Assembly (NCBI GenBank): GCA_001600055.1
Contig: BCIV01000011.1
Coordinates: forward strand, 62,001 to 126,000
Source of the DNA: Filobasidium wieringae
Taxonomy: Eukaryota > Basidiomycota > Tremellomycetes > Filobasidiales > Filobasidiaceae
DNA: 64,000 nt
Direction: 5' to 3'
A program made the position numbers and the translations under genes. A model generated the notes under the pieces. That model was not told the origin of the DNA and made no database searches. It worked only from the letters and a program-made list of their open reading frames with translations. This document shows positions 13,783 through 24,748 of the stretch, piece by piece; the first letter of the stretch is position 1, and every line of letters starts with the position of its first letter.

Positions 13783-16174
13783 CTACACCGCCTGTCTCCA
13801 ACCTCGACCTTCTAGACTCGATCTGCCTTGCGCCTCGGAAGATTGGTGTCCATCAGAAATGGAGACTGGTAAAGCCGTACCGAGTGCAACACTATTCTCT
13901 GCATTCGACGGGGTTCGGCCAAGCAAATTCCCTTCTTGTCCGTATATGAACTGTGGAACCCCCTGATTGTGTTGTCCGTCTGCTTCAACGTCGTCGTCCA
14001 CTTCGTCATTTTCATGATCACGAGCAATGTCCTGTAACATCCTTTCGCCACGTTCCGGAAGGGTTGCTCGACTGGTACTGCGGTGCAAAGAACGACCGGT
14101 TGATCGTACGGAGAGCGCACCGATCGATGGTTGACGGGACAATGCTGTAGAAGTCACAGCATCGATATCTACAGTAGTCATCTCGTTGGCCGGAAGAGCC
14201 AAACGAAGTAAAGATGTATAAGCTGATTGTGTGACATGGGCAACTTGGTCAGCAAAACGACGTGTAAGAAATTAGGTATGTGCTGTTCGCTTACGTTGTC
14301 GACACACAGGGCAGAACCAGCCCTTGGCTTTCTTCTTACGACGCTCACGAGGCGTAGTGGTGGGAACGGTCGGTGTCGGGTTGACAGCCAAATCACCACC
14401 TGAAGTCGTAGCGGTTGGTGCATCACCTGCAGCGGGAACATCGGCAATCGCCTCTGCCGCGTCTTCTCTTCTGGCGACTTTGCCTCCTGCACCGAACTCA
14501 ATCATTCCCAAAGCGCACTCTCTGCAGACGACCAAGTGTCGACAAGGCAAGAGAACAACGTCTCGAGGATTCGTAAGACAAACAATGCATTCATTGGGGG
14601 TTGATGCGAGGGGATCATCGTTATTCTCGACCTGATCTTCGGTAGGTGCATCGTTCCCGGAAGTGGAAGCTAAACCATAGATCTCCTTGAGTAAGAAGGC
14701 ATGTTGGCCAATCTATGACGAGCAGCCATACAGTCAGCTCGAACGCATAGCAACAAGCTTGATGGAACTCACGATCGCTTCCCTGCGCATTACCTTGATG
14801 TACCAGACTCGTTGCAATTCCGAACCGGCGATCTCCTCTTCTTCAGCAGCAGTCTCTTCCTGTACGTCTCCCAGCCTTTCGCCAGATTCTTGCTCAGTGA
14901 CAGCAACAGCGGCGCGACTGGCGCTAGCAGGACCTCCCATTGTAGTTCCAGTCAGCAGCACATGGGTCGACTGGGCGTTCGTGACAGCGAGGTTGGAGCC
15001 GTCTTCGTCTAATCCATCGAGACGGATGACAATACGCATTCCTTCCTCGTTCTTGACATCTCCCCCTTGCTCTTGCGATTGAGGTTTAGCAGAGCTGGAG
15101 TTGTTGCCATGAATAACGTTCTCGATGCCCGCAGTCCGCATCTCGATCGCTTCTCCTCCTTGCTGACGACGGATATCGGCAAGGATGCCGGTTTCGACGT
15201 CGTTTGTTCGTCTTTGTCTCCTAAGCCTTTCCATGAGGGTCCTTGGACGGGGAGGTTGGCTGGCATGATTGATCACCTGCTCATTGCTCAGCTGGTCAAC
15301 GTGAGGTTGGATAGTCTGCTCGTCTTGTTGTTGAGCATAAGAAGGTTTCTTCAAGTCATCCTCGTTGTCTGATGCGTCTGAAGCATCGCCATCAAGCTTT
15401 TTCAACGAGATGAGCATCTCCTCCTCCGCTCTCTTCTCGTCTTCCATGGCTTGTCCGATATCGAGTGCATTCTCGTGAGGCAATTCCCATCGTTTTCCAA
15501 ATCCCCCATCCCGTATACAAGTGTAGATCGTCCTCGATTGACCGTGGTTGGAGAATTGGGGATGAACGGAGATACTGATCTTGACTCGTGGAGACGAGGC
15601 GTCGTACACGAAACGAAGGGTGTGACGAATCGCGCTCCTTCGGTCTATGCTGGATCTAGAGGCGGCGGGGTCGTTGGTCTCTGCCTCAGCAGGAACGATC
15701 TCGTCTTGTGGAACCGGGATGAGAGTGAGAGTAGGACGTTTCAGGTTGACGAGGGCTTGCAAGGTCGTCGTTTGGTGAACTCCTTGCTACAAACGGCGGA
15801 TGAGCGATGAGCCAAAGGCGCCGTGGGATGCGTACTGGCGGAGGGATTCAACTTACCTCCTCCTTCTTAGCCTTTTCTACCCAATCCTTGACAACGCTCA
15901 GAGGAACCTTTTCTTTACTGAGATCGCGGTTGACCCAGCCTTCTGAGTCATTCTCATCGAGACCTAGGTCTGGACCGAACAGAGTCTCTCCCTTCTTCCC
16001 GCCTTTCGACTTTGATTTGGTCGTGCCGGACGTCGCCCCGTTCGCGGCGTTTGCGTTATCGTTCTGTGCGTTGGGCTGTCCGTATCCTCTCATACCAGCG
16101 GCAGAGGCTCCTACGTCAAGAGGGATTGTTACGTCGGCAGTCATTGCGTCAGAGTTGTTCAAGCCAGCGGGCAT
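13783..16174 (-). CDS. MGRN1/RNF157-like RING E3 ubiquitin ligase
   Basis: The C-terminal half matches the Mahogunin (MGRN1/RNF157) family in order. First comes a beta-rich domain starting TLQALVNLKRPTLTL and HTLRFVYDASSPRVKISISV. Then comes the conserved HAFLLKEIYGL block. The RING finger follows (ECIVCLTNPRDVVLLPCRHL, CRECA, and after a roughly 60-residue insertion WFCPVCRQPYTSLLRL). The insertion between the middle RING cysteines is unusual. The C-terminus is serine-rich and acidic. Such ligases ubiquitylate membrane and trafficking proteins. The ATG at 16174 (MPAGLNNSDAM) is provisional, because the frame stays open upstream and reads protein-like to about 16,480, through a hydrophobic stretch. 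A GTAAGT donor just after VEKAKKEE joins the N-terminal exon to QGVHQTTTLQ. Confidence 0.8.
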
Positions 16175-16871
16175 GAAGGCTGGTGCTCGAAGTCGAGAAG
16201 TACGGGAGATATTACCGCTGCGAGTTGACAGGATCGATTGCGATCGAGATCGGGTCGTAAGATAGCGATCAAGGAGGATTGAAGAGGCGACGTAAAAGGA
16301 AACAAGGTGGAGTAAAGGAAGATTGTATTAGCATACCGATCGAGAAGATGGCCGAGGAGTAGGACTAGGGAGATTGTAGAAAGCAAAGCTGATAGGGGAA
16401 GGAGGGATGATCGCCATCGGATGCTTACTAAGAACTTGTGTACCAGGTCGAGATGGACCCACTCCTGTTTCTCGACTGTGCGGTCGAAGTCATTGGTGAT
16501 GGTGAGCGTGACTAGTGTGAGTCGTATGGCAGGAGGCGGATGTACGTATGGTACAGTATGGAGAGGACAATGCCAAGGGAAGGATCGGTGGAGAATGGTT
16601 CGGAACGAGGTTGAGTGGTTTCTATGGCTGAGCGATGAGCGGAAGAGTGGGTGGTGGCCAGGCGTAGCAGAGACCCCGCGTTTGCCCCTTCAGGAACGCT
16701 AATCCAGATGCCGTCACCCGTTGCGTACACGTCGCCCGTTGATCTCCATGATAACAAGGTGGAGGTCAGCTAGTTGAGTCGTGCGGTGAAACACCACCGT
16801 CAAGGCAACGTCCAAGTCTCCAGAAAATTCTCCATCTTACATCCCCCACGGATAATGTCAATCGATCTAGT

Positions 16872-18759
16872 ATGACCACCTCCTCGGATTCTCCAGATCA
16901 ACAGCTCCGCAAGCTATCCTACTTCCGAAAGGTTGCAGTCGATCAAAAGTTGCATATCATCGACAATACCTCGAGCGACGTTAGCCTTGCGCAACTCGAT
17001 AACAGGTAAACCACTATAGTGGGCATGTCCATGTCTACTCACTGATCTCGTATCGTTCCTCAAGCTTTCAGGATCTCCTCGAGATAGTAGTGCAAAGCTA
17101 TGTCGTGAGCCTGCCTTTCTGTCTTTGTTACACAGCATACAACATCGATCGCTTACTTGATCAGCTGAATAGACTGGATGGTATCCCGATATCTCCCCTA
17201 GAGATCGGAGCTTCTTGCCGCACCTTTATCAGCTGCTCCTCGGTGTTCTACACTCGCTGGGAATGTCCATTTCGTCACCAAGGACAATGTCCGCTTTAGA
17301 CGAGCTACTACTGCTGGACGTGCCGTATTTATTGGAAAGGCATCTGGAGTCTTGGAACCGTGCTGAGAGAGACGTACTCGAGATGACAACGGTTTCGGAA
17401 GGGTTTGATACTCGGCAAATATCTCCGGCCGTAGGATTACACGCTGTATCGGATCGGTACAACCTCCTACGGCCTCACCTTGGTATACAGAGATCGATAG
17501 AGCCAGAAGATTTGGCACCATCACCACCGCAGACTGCATTGCCTGCGACAGTTTCTCCATCTCAGTCCTTAGATATATCGCTTAACGAAGCGATGTCCTC
17601 ATCTATGGCATCCATGAGAGTACGCCCTGCGCCCATCATACCCTTCCCCATGACGACAAATCAGGGCCGGTCATCACCACGACCAATGATCGGCGAAACC
17701 AAGTCAAACGCATCTCCGGAAGCAACATGGCAGACGGACCCTCGTTATCTTACCACCTTATCTCGCCGTCTACTCTCATATCACCTGCCCACGAAGGATT
17801 ACGCCTCAACCACCGAGCGCGCTATTGTTGTGGAAATCCTTGCTTCGGCCATCCTGGCAAACACCATAAAGAAGCTTTCGCAGGGGTGGATGTTGACCAA
17901 ACTCTTCCTGGCCATTATTGGGGAACCAGAATTGAACATACACCTAGCTCAGGACCAGGCTAGGACCTCAGTCGAGGCAACAGGGATTACCTCGGTCATA
18001 TGGGCAGTCTATCATTCAGCAATCTTTGTGATCTATAAAATTGCAGCGTTCCTTCTGGCAATCTCGCATGGCTACACGATCTTACTCGCTCACTGGAACT
18101 CGGCTTGTGTCTCAAAACCCTCAGTCAAACAGGTGGATGGAGCGCTTAAACCTTTGTTATCCCTGTTTTCGACCATGCTGAATCCAGGACATACGGAAGC
18201 TCCCAGTCGACGCACAGTGCAGTATGTTTGGAACTGGGTTGAAATGGCTTTCAGCTCTGTCGTGCTAGGACGCTTCACCGACAGGTGAGTACTAGCCGGA
18301 CCCCTTTTTCGAACAGAGGCTCTGCAGCTGACTGTTTGATATAGACTGTTGCCTTTCTACTTGCACAAGCACGTTTTTACAGCAACAACTACGGACAAGG
18401 TGGTTCGGAAGTTGACAGATGTGCTCTTCCCCGACGGATACCCTGCCCCCTCTGTTCCTGATCCGTCAGACGCGGAGATCTCTGATATGGAACGTAGACT
18501 TGTTGCTAGACTTGACGAACTGTTCCCAGGTCAGTCCCTTCCATGATGTAATGACATCTCCTCGCATACCGATCATATACCTCGCACAGGTCATGTGAAG
18601 ATGCTGCTGTTCGGCCGCCATCGTGAACAGCAAATGGATGGCATCCGAAGGATACTCGCTCCCTTCCAGGACTCGAATGTCACCGTCAATCTCATCGTTC
18701 GATTATTGGAAGCCATCCTTCTCACCATCGAGCCGAGACTGGAACACGAACGACGTTAG
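16872..18759 (+). CDS. PXA (PX-associated) domain protein, 546 aa
   Basis: Five exons (16872-17005, 17065-17104, 17173-18284, 18345-18529, 18590-18759) with closed phases give 546 aa. The PXA hallmark is near residue 46: LLEIVVQSYVTGWYPDISP followed by RDRSFLPHLYQLLLG. The second half of the domain follows (LDELLLLDVPYLLERHLESW). A long hydrophobic stretch (IWAVYHSAIFVIYKIAAFLL) could be a membrane hairpin. No PX, RGS or nexin-C domain follows; the protein ends LEHERR. It therefore resembles PXA-only proteins such as fission yeast Pxa1 rather than full sorting nexins. Those proteins act at ER, endosome or autophagy membranes, and the role here is inferred. The 40-nt second exon is needed to restore the domain. 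Confidence 0.85.
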
Positions 18760-18866
18760 ACCTTATGAAGAATCGTTACGACAACACGCTCCATGACTGC
18801 ATGATGAATTTAATGATGAAGACTAGATGTAAGACAGATACAATACGAATGCGAATGACAACAACG

Positions 18867-18883
18867 ATATATATATATATATA
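18867..18883. repeat. (AT)n microsatellite
   Basis: A short uninterrupted AT dinucleotide run in the 209-bp spacer between the convergent PXA-protein and aconitase stop codons. It probably lies in one of the 3' untranslated regions. Confidence 0.8.
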
Positions 18884-18968
18884 CGATGGAAGAAAGGATA
18901 AAGCAAACCATGGTTACTGGACGGTAGCGAACGCGAACGCTCAAGCTTCAAGACAGCCCGTCCGACAT

Positions 18969-21713
18969 TCATGCAGTAGCGTTCTTGAGAGCAGCAATGT
19001 GGTTGAGAGCACTACCCGCACGTAACCAATCGACCTGATCGCTGGACAAAGTGTGCTTGGTAGGGATCTCCAAGATCTCGCCACTAGCCTTGGTCACACG
19101 GAGCGTCACCTGAGCGTCCAGGTCTCCCTGCAAGATCTTAGCCAATCCAACAGTCTCCACATCATCTCCAGCAGAGATCAGAGTGTAATCAGACTCTGAC
19201 TGGAGCCAGACGGGCAAAATTCCTTGTTTCTATGGGTACACGTAGCGAGTGGTGAGACAAGGGGGACACAACGGGAGTGATCCGCAATGTCAAACGAACC
19301 TTCAAGTTGGTCTCGTGGATACGCGCGAACGATCGGGCGACAATCATGGCACCGCCATAGAATCTTGGCTGTAAGGCGGCGTGTTCTCGTGCAGATCCCT
19401 CACCATCTATGTACAGAGATGATGGTCAGTGAGCGAGCCAGTGGTTCCACGATTGAAGCGGCACTCACAGTTCTGGTCGACGACCAACATCCAAGGCTGT
19501 CCAGCGGCCTTGTATTTCTTCATGATGTTGGGTATGGTGTCCTTGCCATCTTTATCGAAAGCAATGTTGACCTCTCCGCCCTCATCGTTGACAGCGGTGA
19601 TCACTATAGTTCAAGGAGCGATGGGTATCTACAGCGAAGGGTCAACGACAACCGCTACTTACAGGTGTTCTCGGAAATGTTACTCAAATGACCCTTGAAT
19701 TTTAGCCAAGGACCGGCAGCAGAGATGTGATCAGTAGTACTACAGAGGACCGCTTGTCAGTTGCCGTGATTCGGCATGCAGTTTCGCAATCCCACTTACC
19801 ATTTACCTCGTACCCTCATCAAACACTTCATCTTGGGCAATTCGAGCGCTCCGTTAGCAAAGGCGCTGGTGAAGGGCTCAAGAATCTCCAATCGCTGACT
19901 CTCAGGCGAGATAGCGATATTGGTCTCCGGGACAGGAGCAGGGTTAGGGGAGGGAGAGAATGACAAGTCACCTGGAGTGAAACCCTGGTCGGGTACACGC
20001 TGACCGCTAGGTGGAGAGAACTTGAAAGGTCCGTTGGGAGTATCAAGGCTATCGGTCATCGGGTTGAAAGAGAGGTTTCCTGCGAACGACATGGCGGTAA
20101 CAATCTCCGGCGACGTCAAAAAGTTCATGGTCTTGAGGTTTCCATCGTTTCGAGCCTTGAAATTTCGATTGAAACTCGTCAAAATGGCGTTCTCTTCGCC
20201 CACCTTCTCGTTTCGGTTCCATTGACCGATACAGGGTCCACATGCGTTTGCAAGAACTGTAGCACCCACACCCTCTAACGTCTCCTGCAGCCCGTCACGC
20301 TCGATAGTAGCACGGATAAGTTCTGATCCGGGAGTTACGAGGAACGGCACTTTGCTTTGCAGACCAGCGTCTTTAGCTTGCTGAGCGATAGATGCAACCC
20401 TGGTCATATCTTCATAACTCGAGTTCGTGCATGATCCGATCAGTGCTGAAGTCAAGTCATCTTTCCAGCCGTTCTCTTTGATGAAATCCTTGAACTTGCT
20501 GAGGGGAGTAGCAAGATCCGGAGTGAATGGTCCGTTCAGATGAGGCTCCAATTCTGACATGTTGATCTCGATTACTTCGTTGTACTCGGCGCCTTCGTCA
20601 GCAGCAAGGTAGCCCTTTGCTGAGGCTTCGTCAGCAGCCCTAGCCACAGGAGTTCGTCCGGTCGCTTCGAGATAGCTCCTCATACTGGCGGTGTATGGGA
20701 ATGCAGATGTAGTCGCACCAACCTCGGCTCCCATGTTGGCGATAGTTGCCAAACCGGTACAACTCTGGTTCTCAACCCCGGGCCCAAAGTATTCGATAAT
20801 TCTTCCGGTTCCACCCCGTACAGTCAACTTTCCAGCGAGATGCAGGATCAAGTCCTTGGGGGTCGCCCATCCGGAGAGCTGTCCGGTAAGTTTGACTCCT
20901 AACACTTCAGGTGCTTTCAATGACCAAGGGATATCGGCCATGGCATCGACAGCATCAGCACCACCCACTCCGATGGCCAAACCTCCAAGTCCACTGGCAT
21001 TTGGAGTATGCGAATCAGTTCCAAGCATCAACAATCCAGGAGCTGAGTAGTTCTCCAATACGATCGAATGGATGATTCCGCTTCCTGGTCTCCAGAACTC
21101 GATTCCGTACTTTTGAGCGGCGGACTCGAGGAAGTCAAAGACCTCCTTGTTTTGGTTGATGGATCGTGTAAGATCAGCATCTGCTCCAGTCTCTGCTCTG
21201 ATGAGATGATCACAGTGGATGGAAGTTGGAACCGCACAAGTCGGTAGACCACAAGTCATGAATTGCAGAAGCGCCATTTGAGCAGACGCATCCTGTCCAG
21301 GCAGTTAATTAGCTCGACTCTGGAATGGCTCGACTCTGGAATGGTATTGCAAGCAATAACGAACGTACCTGCATAGCGACTCGATCAGGCCTCAACTTTA
21401 GATACCGCTGACCCCGAACATCAGCCAGCCCTTTGCTACCCGCTAGGCATTCCTCTGGGTTTCGGAGATGGGCGTAGAGAATCTTCTCCGCCAAGGTCAG
21501 CTTGGTTCCACGAGGGAGCACCTCCCTGACTTTGTCCAAAGTATTTATGAGCCTCGAGTATGGAGGAGTGACGGTTGAACAATCCTTCTCTTGCAGACGG
21601 TCGTACTGCTTGGGGAGAGAGGCGGGAGTAGCCAGAGTGCGTCTGGGAGAGGCGAAGGAGGCAGAGGAGCCTTTTGGCAGCGAACGAGCAGCGCTCATCA
21701 TACGAGCCGGCAT
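18969..21713 (-). CDS. ACO2: Mitochondrial aconitase-family hydratase, Aco2 type
   Basis: The first exon (start at 21713, [17 protein letters not shown]) encodes an arginine/serine-rich mitochondrial presequence. It is spliced to the 19.8-21.3 kb exon at [21 protein letters not shown]. Aconitase motifs include [19 protein letters not shown], the cysteine after GVENQS, and [12 protein letters not shown] with [11 protein letters not shown], which bind the 4Fe-4S cluster. Near the C-terminus are [14 protein letters not shown] and [14 protein letters not shown]. The [13 protein letters not shown] block fits the fungal Aco2/AcoB group rather than Aco1. That group is linked to the homocitrate step of lysine synthesis. 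Assigning substrate from sequence alone is uncertain. Total length is near 780 aa. Several 3' introns interrupt the swivelling domain. Confidence 0.88.
21312..21343. repeat. 16-bp tandem duplication in an ACO2 intron
   Basis: The unit GCTCGACTCTGGAATG occurs twice in direct, perfect tandem inside the first intron of the aconitase gene. It looks like a recent replication-slippage duplication. It does not disturb the splice sites. Confidence 0.85.
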
Positions 21714-23641
21714 GACGGCTGAGAGTATCACTATCTGGGGACGATAGATCGAGAAGCACTGGGCAGAGGAGGGATTGTAGCGATCGGAATGAACGCGAAC
21801 GTCCAATCAATTGTTGTGGATTAGCACTCAACCGACCAGACATTTAGGAATTATCACGTGACAAAAAGCTCGGCGTTCACTTGTCTCGGCCGAAACACGC
21901 TCGGCGAGAGTCTGAACCTCGCCACCGCGTTTCATAGTAGCGTACTCGAGGCAATGCTCAGGGCGGAATGGTGATTGCCCTAGCGTCAATTACTCTCTGC
22001 GAGGCACAATGAAACTGAGTTGATATCGGTCATATTCTCCTATACATTGTCTTGTGCAAGATGCAATCCCAGTCGATCTGCCGACCGCGACTGCGGTTAA
22101 CGTGGAATTTCATGTTGATCCTCGAGCATATACACATACACGTGTGCACCGCACAAGCAGGATACCGATCGATTCAGATCGACAACAATTGACCGGTATC
22201 TGCTCCCGTGTTTCCAAAGGTGACAGGATAAAGTTCCAATCTATTCAAACAAGATTTTTCGGGTATCGTTAAATTTCTGATATTTGCCCTGTCAGGTCGA
22301 GTACTTTCATCGATTGGCAGGTATGCAATTCCATCAACATAGGGGACTACTACAATGCTTTACATGCTCTATTAACCGTTGAACAGCACTATAGCTCAAC
22401 TGTCGCACAAATTGGGTCTGTTGCTCTTGGCGACTGGTCCGGCGGCGGTGTCTGAACACTGTACTTCAAGGTGTATTTCTCCCTATCCATATAATGCGAC
22501 GACACTCAGGTGAAGAGTCGGTAAGGGTAGTGGGACTGCTTTGTGTTCCGAGGGATTAATTATCTGGTTCGCCTGGACCACACATGCCACACAGCTTGGA
22601 TGTTCCTTGCGGGCTTCACATGCTTCACAAAGACAAATGTCGCGAGTCGAGATTCGCGACTCGGGTACATCTGCCACACCTCGTGCTCACAACGCTTGCC
22701 ACTTGGCAACTTGAAACACGGTGGTACCCCCTTCTCTCTTTTACTCGTCAAGCTGTCTATAAATATCGGGTATCACATCATCGTCTATATAATGCGCCGC
22801 CCCCCTTTTGTAATCTCGAACTTCTGGCCTAACGTTGGACGGGGCCTGTTACCGTGATAGATTCACTTGCAGCTCTCCGTTTCTGTAAAGAGTACATCTA
22901 CAACGATTTCTGAATACAGGCGTGAATCAAGAGGGTAACACGCACAGTCGGAGATATCTCTTGTAAGTACCGCAAGCTATTCGAGGGGAAAACTACACGT
23001 GTACCGCTAAGCGCAAACTATTGGAAATCGAGACTGAGCGGGTCAGGACGCGCGCTTCTTCATGCGAGATGGTGCCATTCTCGGCTTACCAATCCCGCCC
23101 AGAGTCTCGCTCAGTCAGCGAGCGGCCTGGTTGGTGGGCAAGTGACGCTCATATCATCAATTCAACTGGATCTACGGCTGCCCATCTGGACCAGGTTTGC
23201 CTCACCACATCAAGAACAGAAAGATTAGGTGAGTGCTCGTCGCTAAACGCCTGACTTTCTCGATCGGTCGAGCTATACAATGATGGACGAGGTCTGCAAA
23301 TGGCCTGCAGAAAGAGGATTAGCTAAAGATGAGAATATCGGACTGGCCATTGGAAAAGGCAAATTTCAACAACGACGAAAGCACTGGCAACCACAGAATA
23401 TGAAGCGCAAAGAGCAGAAAGAGGAGGGTTAGAGCCCATAAGTGGGAGGAATGAATAGGGAAGACTCAGCACATCGGAAACTCTACACTATCAGCGAATC
23501 ATCGACTTCCCCTTGTGTCAGCACGAAACCTCTCCATCGCTTGAAGAACTGCGTCAACAAAATAGCTCGACCGATCGTTTAATGCATTGGGCAGGCTGAG
23601 AAGGCATTATGCTAACTGCTATGCTTTCGCCTCTAGTCAAA
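21714..23641. other. 1.9-kb divergent upstream region, ACO2 / RPL10
   Basis: The longest gene-free stretch in the window. Open frames around 22.5-22.9 kb exist in several overlapping frames on both strands, which argues against coding. It carries overlapping palindromes near 22639-22663 (GTCGCGA..TCGCGAC and CGAGTCG..CGACTCG). A ribosomal-protein gene often has a large promoter and a leader intron in these fungi; I cannot place the transcription start. No snoRNA with convincing C and D boxes was found. Confidence 0.45.
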
Positions 23642-24480
23642 ATGGGTCGTCGTCCTGCTCGTTGCTACCGTTACTGTAAGAACAAGCCTTTCCCCAAGTC
23701 GAGGTACAACCGAGGTGGTACGTATGATCTATCACCCATCACGCAGAGGATAGGGTGTTGACGCATCATTAACCAATCAGTACCCGACCCCAAGATTAGG
23801 ATCTTCGACTTGGGCCGAAAGAGGGCTGCTGTCGATGACTTCCCCTTCTGTGCCCACATGGTTTCCGACGAGTACGAACAGCTCTCGTCTGAGGCTTTGG
23901 AGGCTGCCCGAATTTGTTGCAACAAGTACATTGTGAAGACCTCTGGAAAGGATTCCTTCCACTTGAGGGTTAGGGCCCACCCCTTCCACATTGTCCGAAT
24001 CAACAAAATGTTGTCCTGTGCCGGAGCCGATAGGTTGCAGCAGGGTATGCGAGGAGCTTGGGGAAAGCCATACGGGTTAGTTGGAATTCCGCGATCCTGT
24101 CAGGTTGAAAACGTGCTGACGACATCAACCGCAGTTGTGTCGCCCGAGTCAACATTGGACAGATCATCTTGTCTGTCCGATGCAAGGAGTCTAACAAGGC
24201 TGTTGTCTTGGAGGCTTTGAGGCGTGCTCGATACAAGTTCCCCGGAAGGCAGAAGATCATCATCTCCAAGAAGTGGGGTTTCACCAACGTCAACAAGGAG
24301 GACTACCTTGCCCTCAAGTCCGAGCGACGAGTCATCCCCGACGGTGCTTACGTCCAGGTAAGTCAACTTTGACCGAGAGCCGTTACCTTTCGGCTTAGTG
24401 ACTGGTTTGTTCCAAATTCACAGTACCTCAAGCCCAAGGGTAACCTCATCAACAACCTCCGAACCCAGGAGCGTGCTTGA
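23642..24480 (+). CDS. RPL10: 60S ribosomal protein uL16 (L10), 216 aa
   Basis: Four exons (23642-23717, 23781-24075, 24135-24357, 24424-24480) give 216 aa, the normal length, with closed phases. Diagnostic stretches are [55 protein letters not shown] and [13 protein letters not shown]. uL16 joins the 60S subunit late, in the cytoplasm, and shapes the peptidyl-tRNA site region. It is the point where export factor Nmd3 is released. One small difference from many orthologues is cysteine in [16 protein letters not shown] context (read here as YGCVARVN). It is convergent with the acyl-CoA ligase gene, 268 bp away. Confidence 0.98.
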
Positions 24481-24748
24481 TTTCCTTAGCTTCCCCCGTT
24501 TTGAACTGTTATGATACTATGCAGTCGTTTGTATAGCTTTGCGCTGTTATGGGATAATGACATGTTCTATCTCGTTCTACTTTTGGGTCTGTCTTACATG
24601 GCGCTTTTCTTGCGCACACAAGGCATCGGAGCTGCACGGTACTCCGCGAGATCACGACGGTGCCGTCGGTACAACCGGTTCTCCGCCGAATGGGATAGTT
24701 TCACTGTCGCAAGACCTATGTCGCTTCGTCGAACCGATCGAGGCATGA

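Noticed and set aside
22483..22857. Overlapping ORFs of 60-104 codons in the ACO2/RPL10 region
   Set aside because: Open on both strands and in several frames, Cys/His-biased, no domain, no splice-supported extension.
23270..23350. Possible C/D box snoRNA (ATGATGG upstream of RPL10)
   Set aside because: Box C is imperfect and no properly spaced box D with a terminal stem was found.
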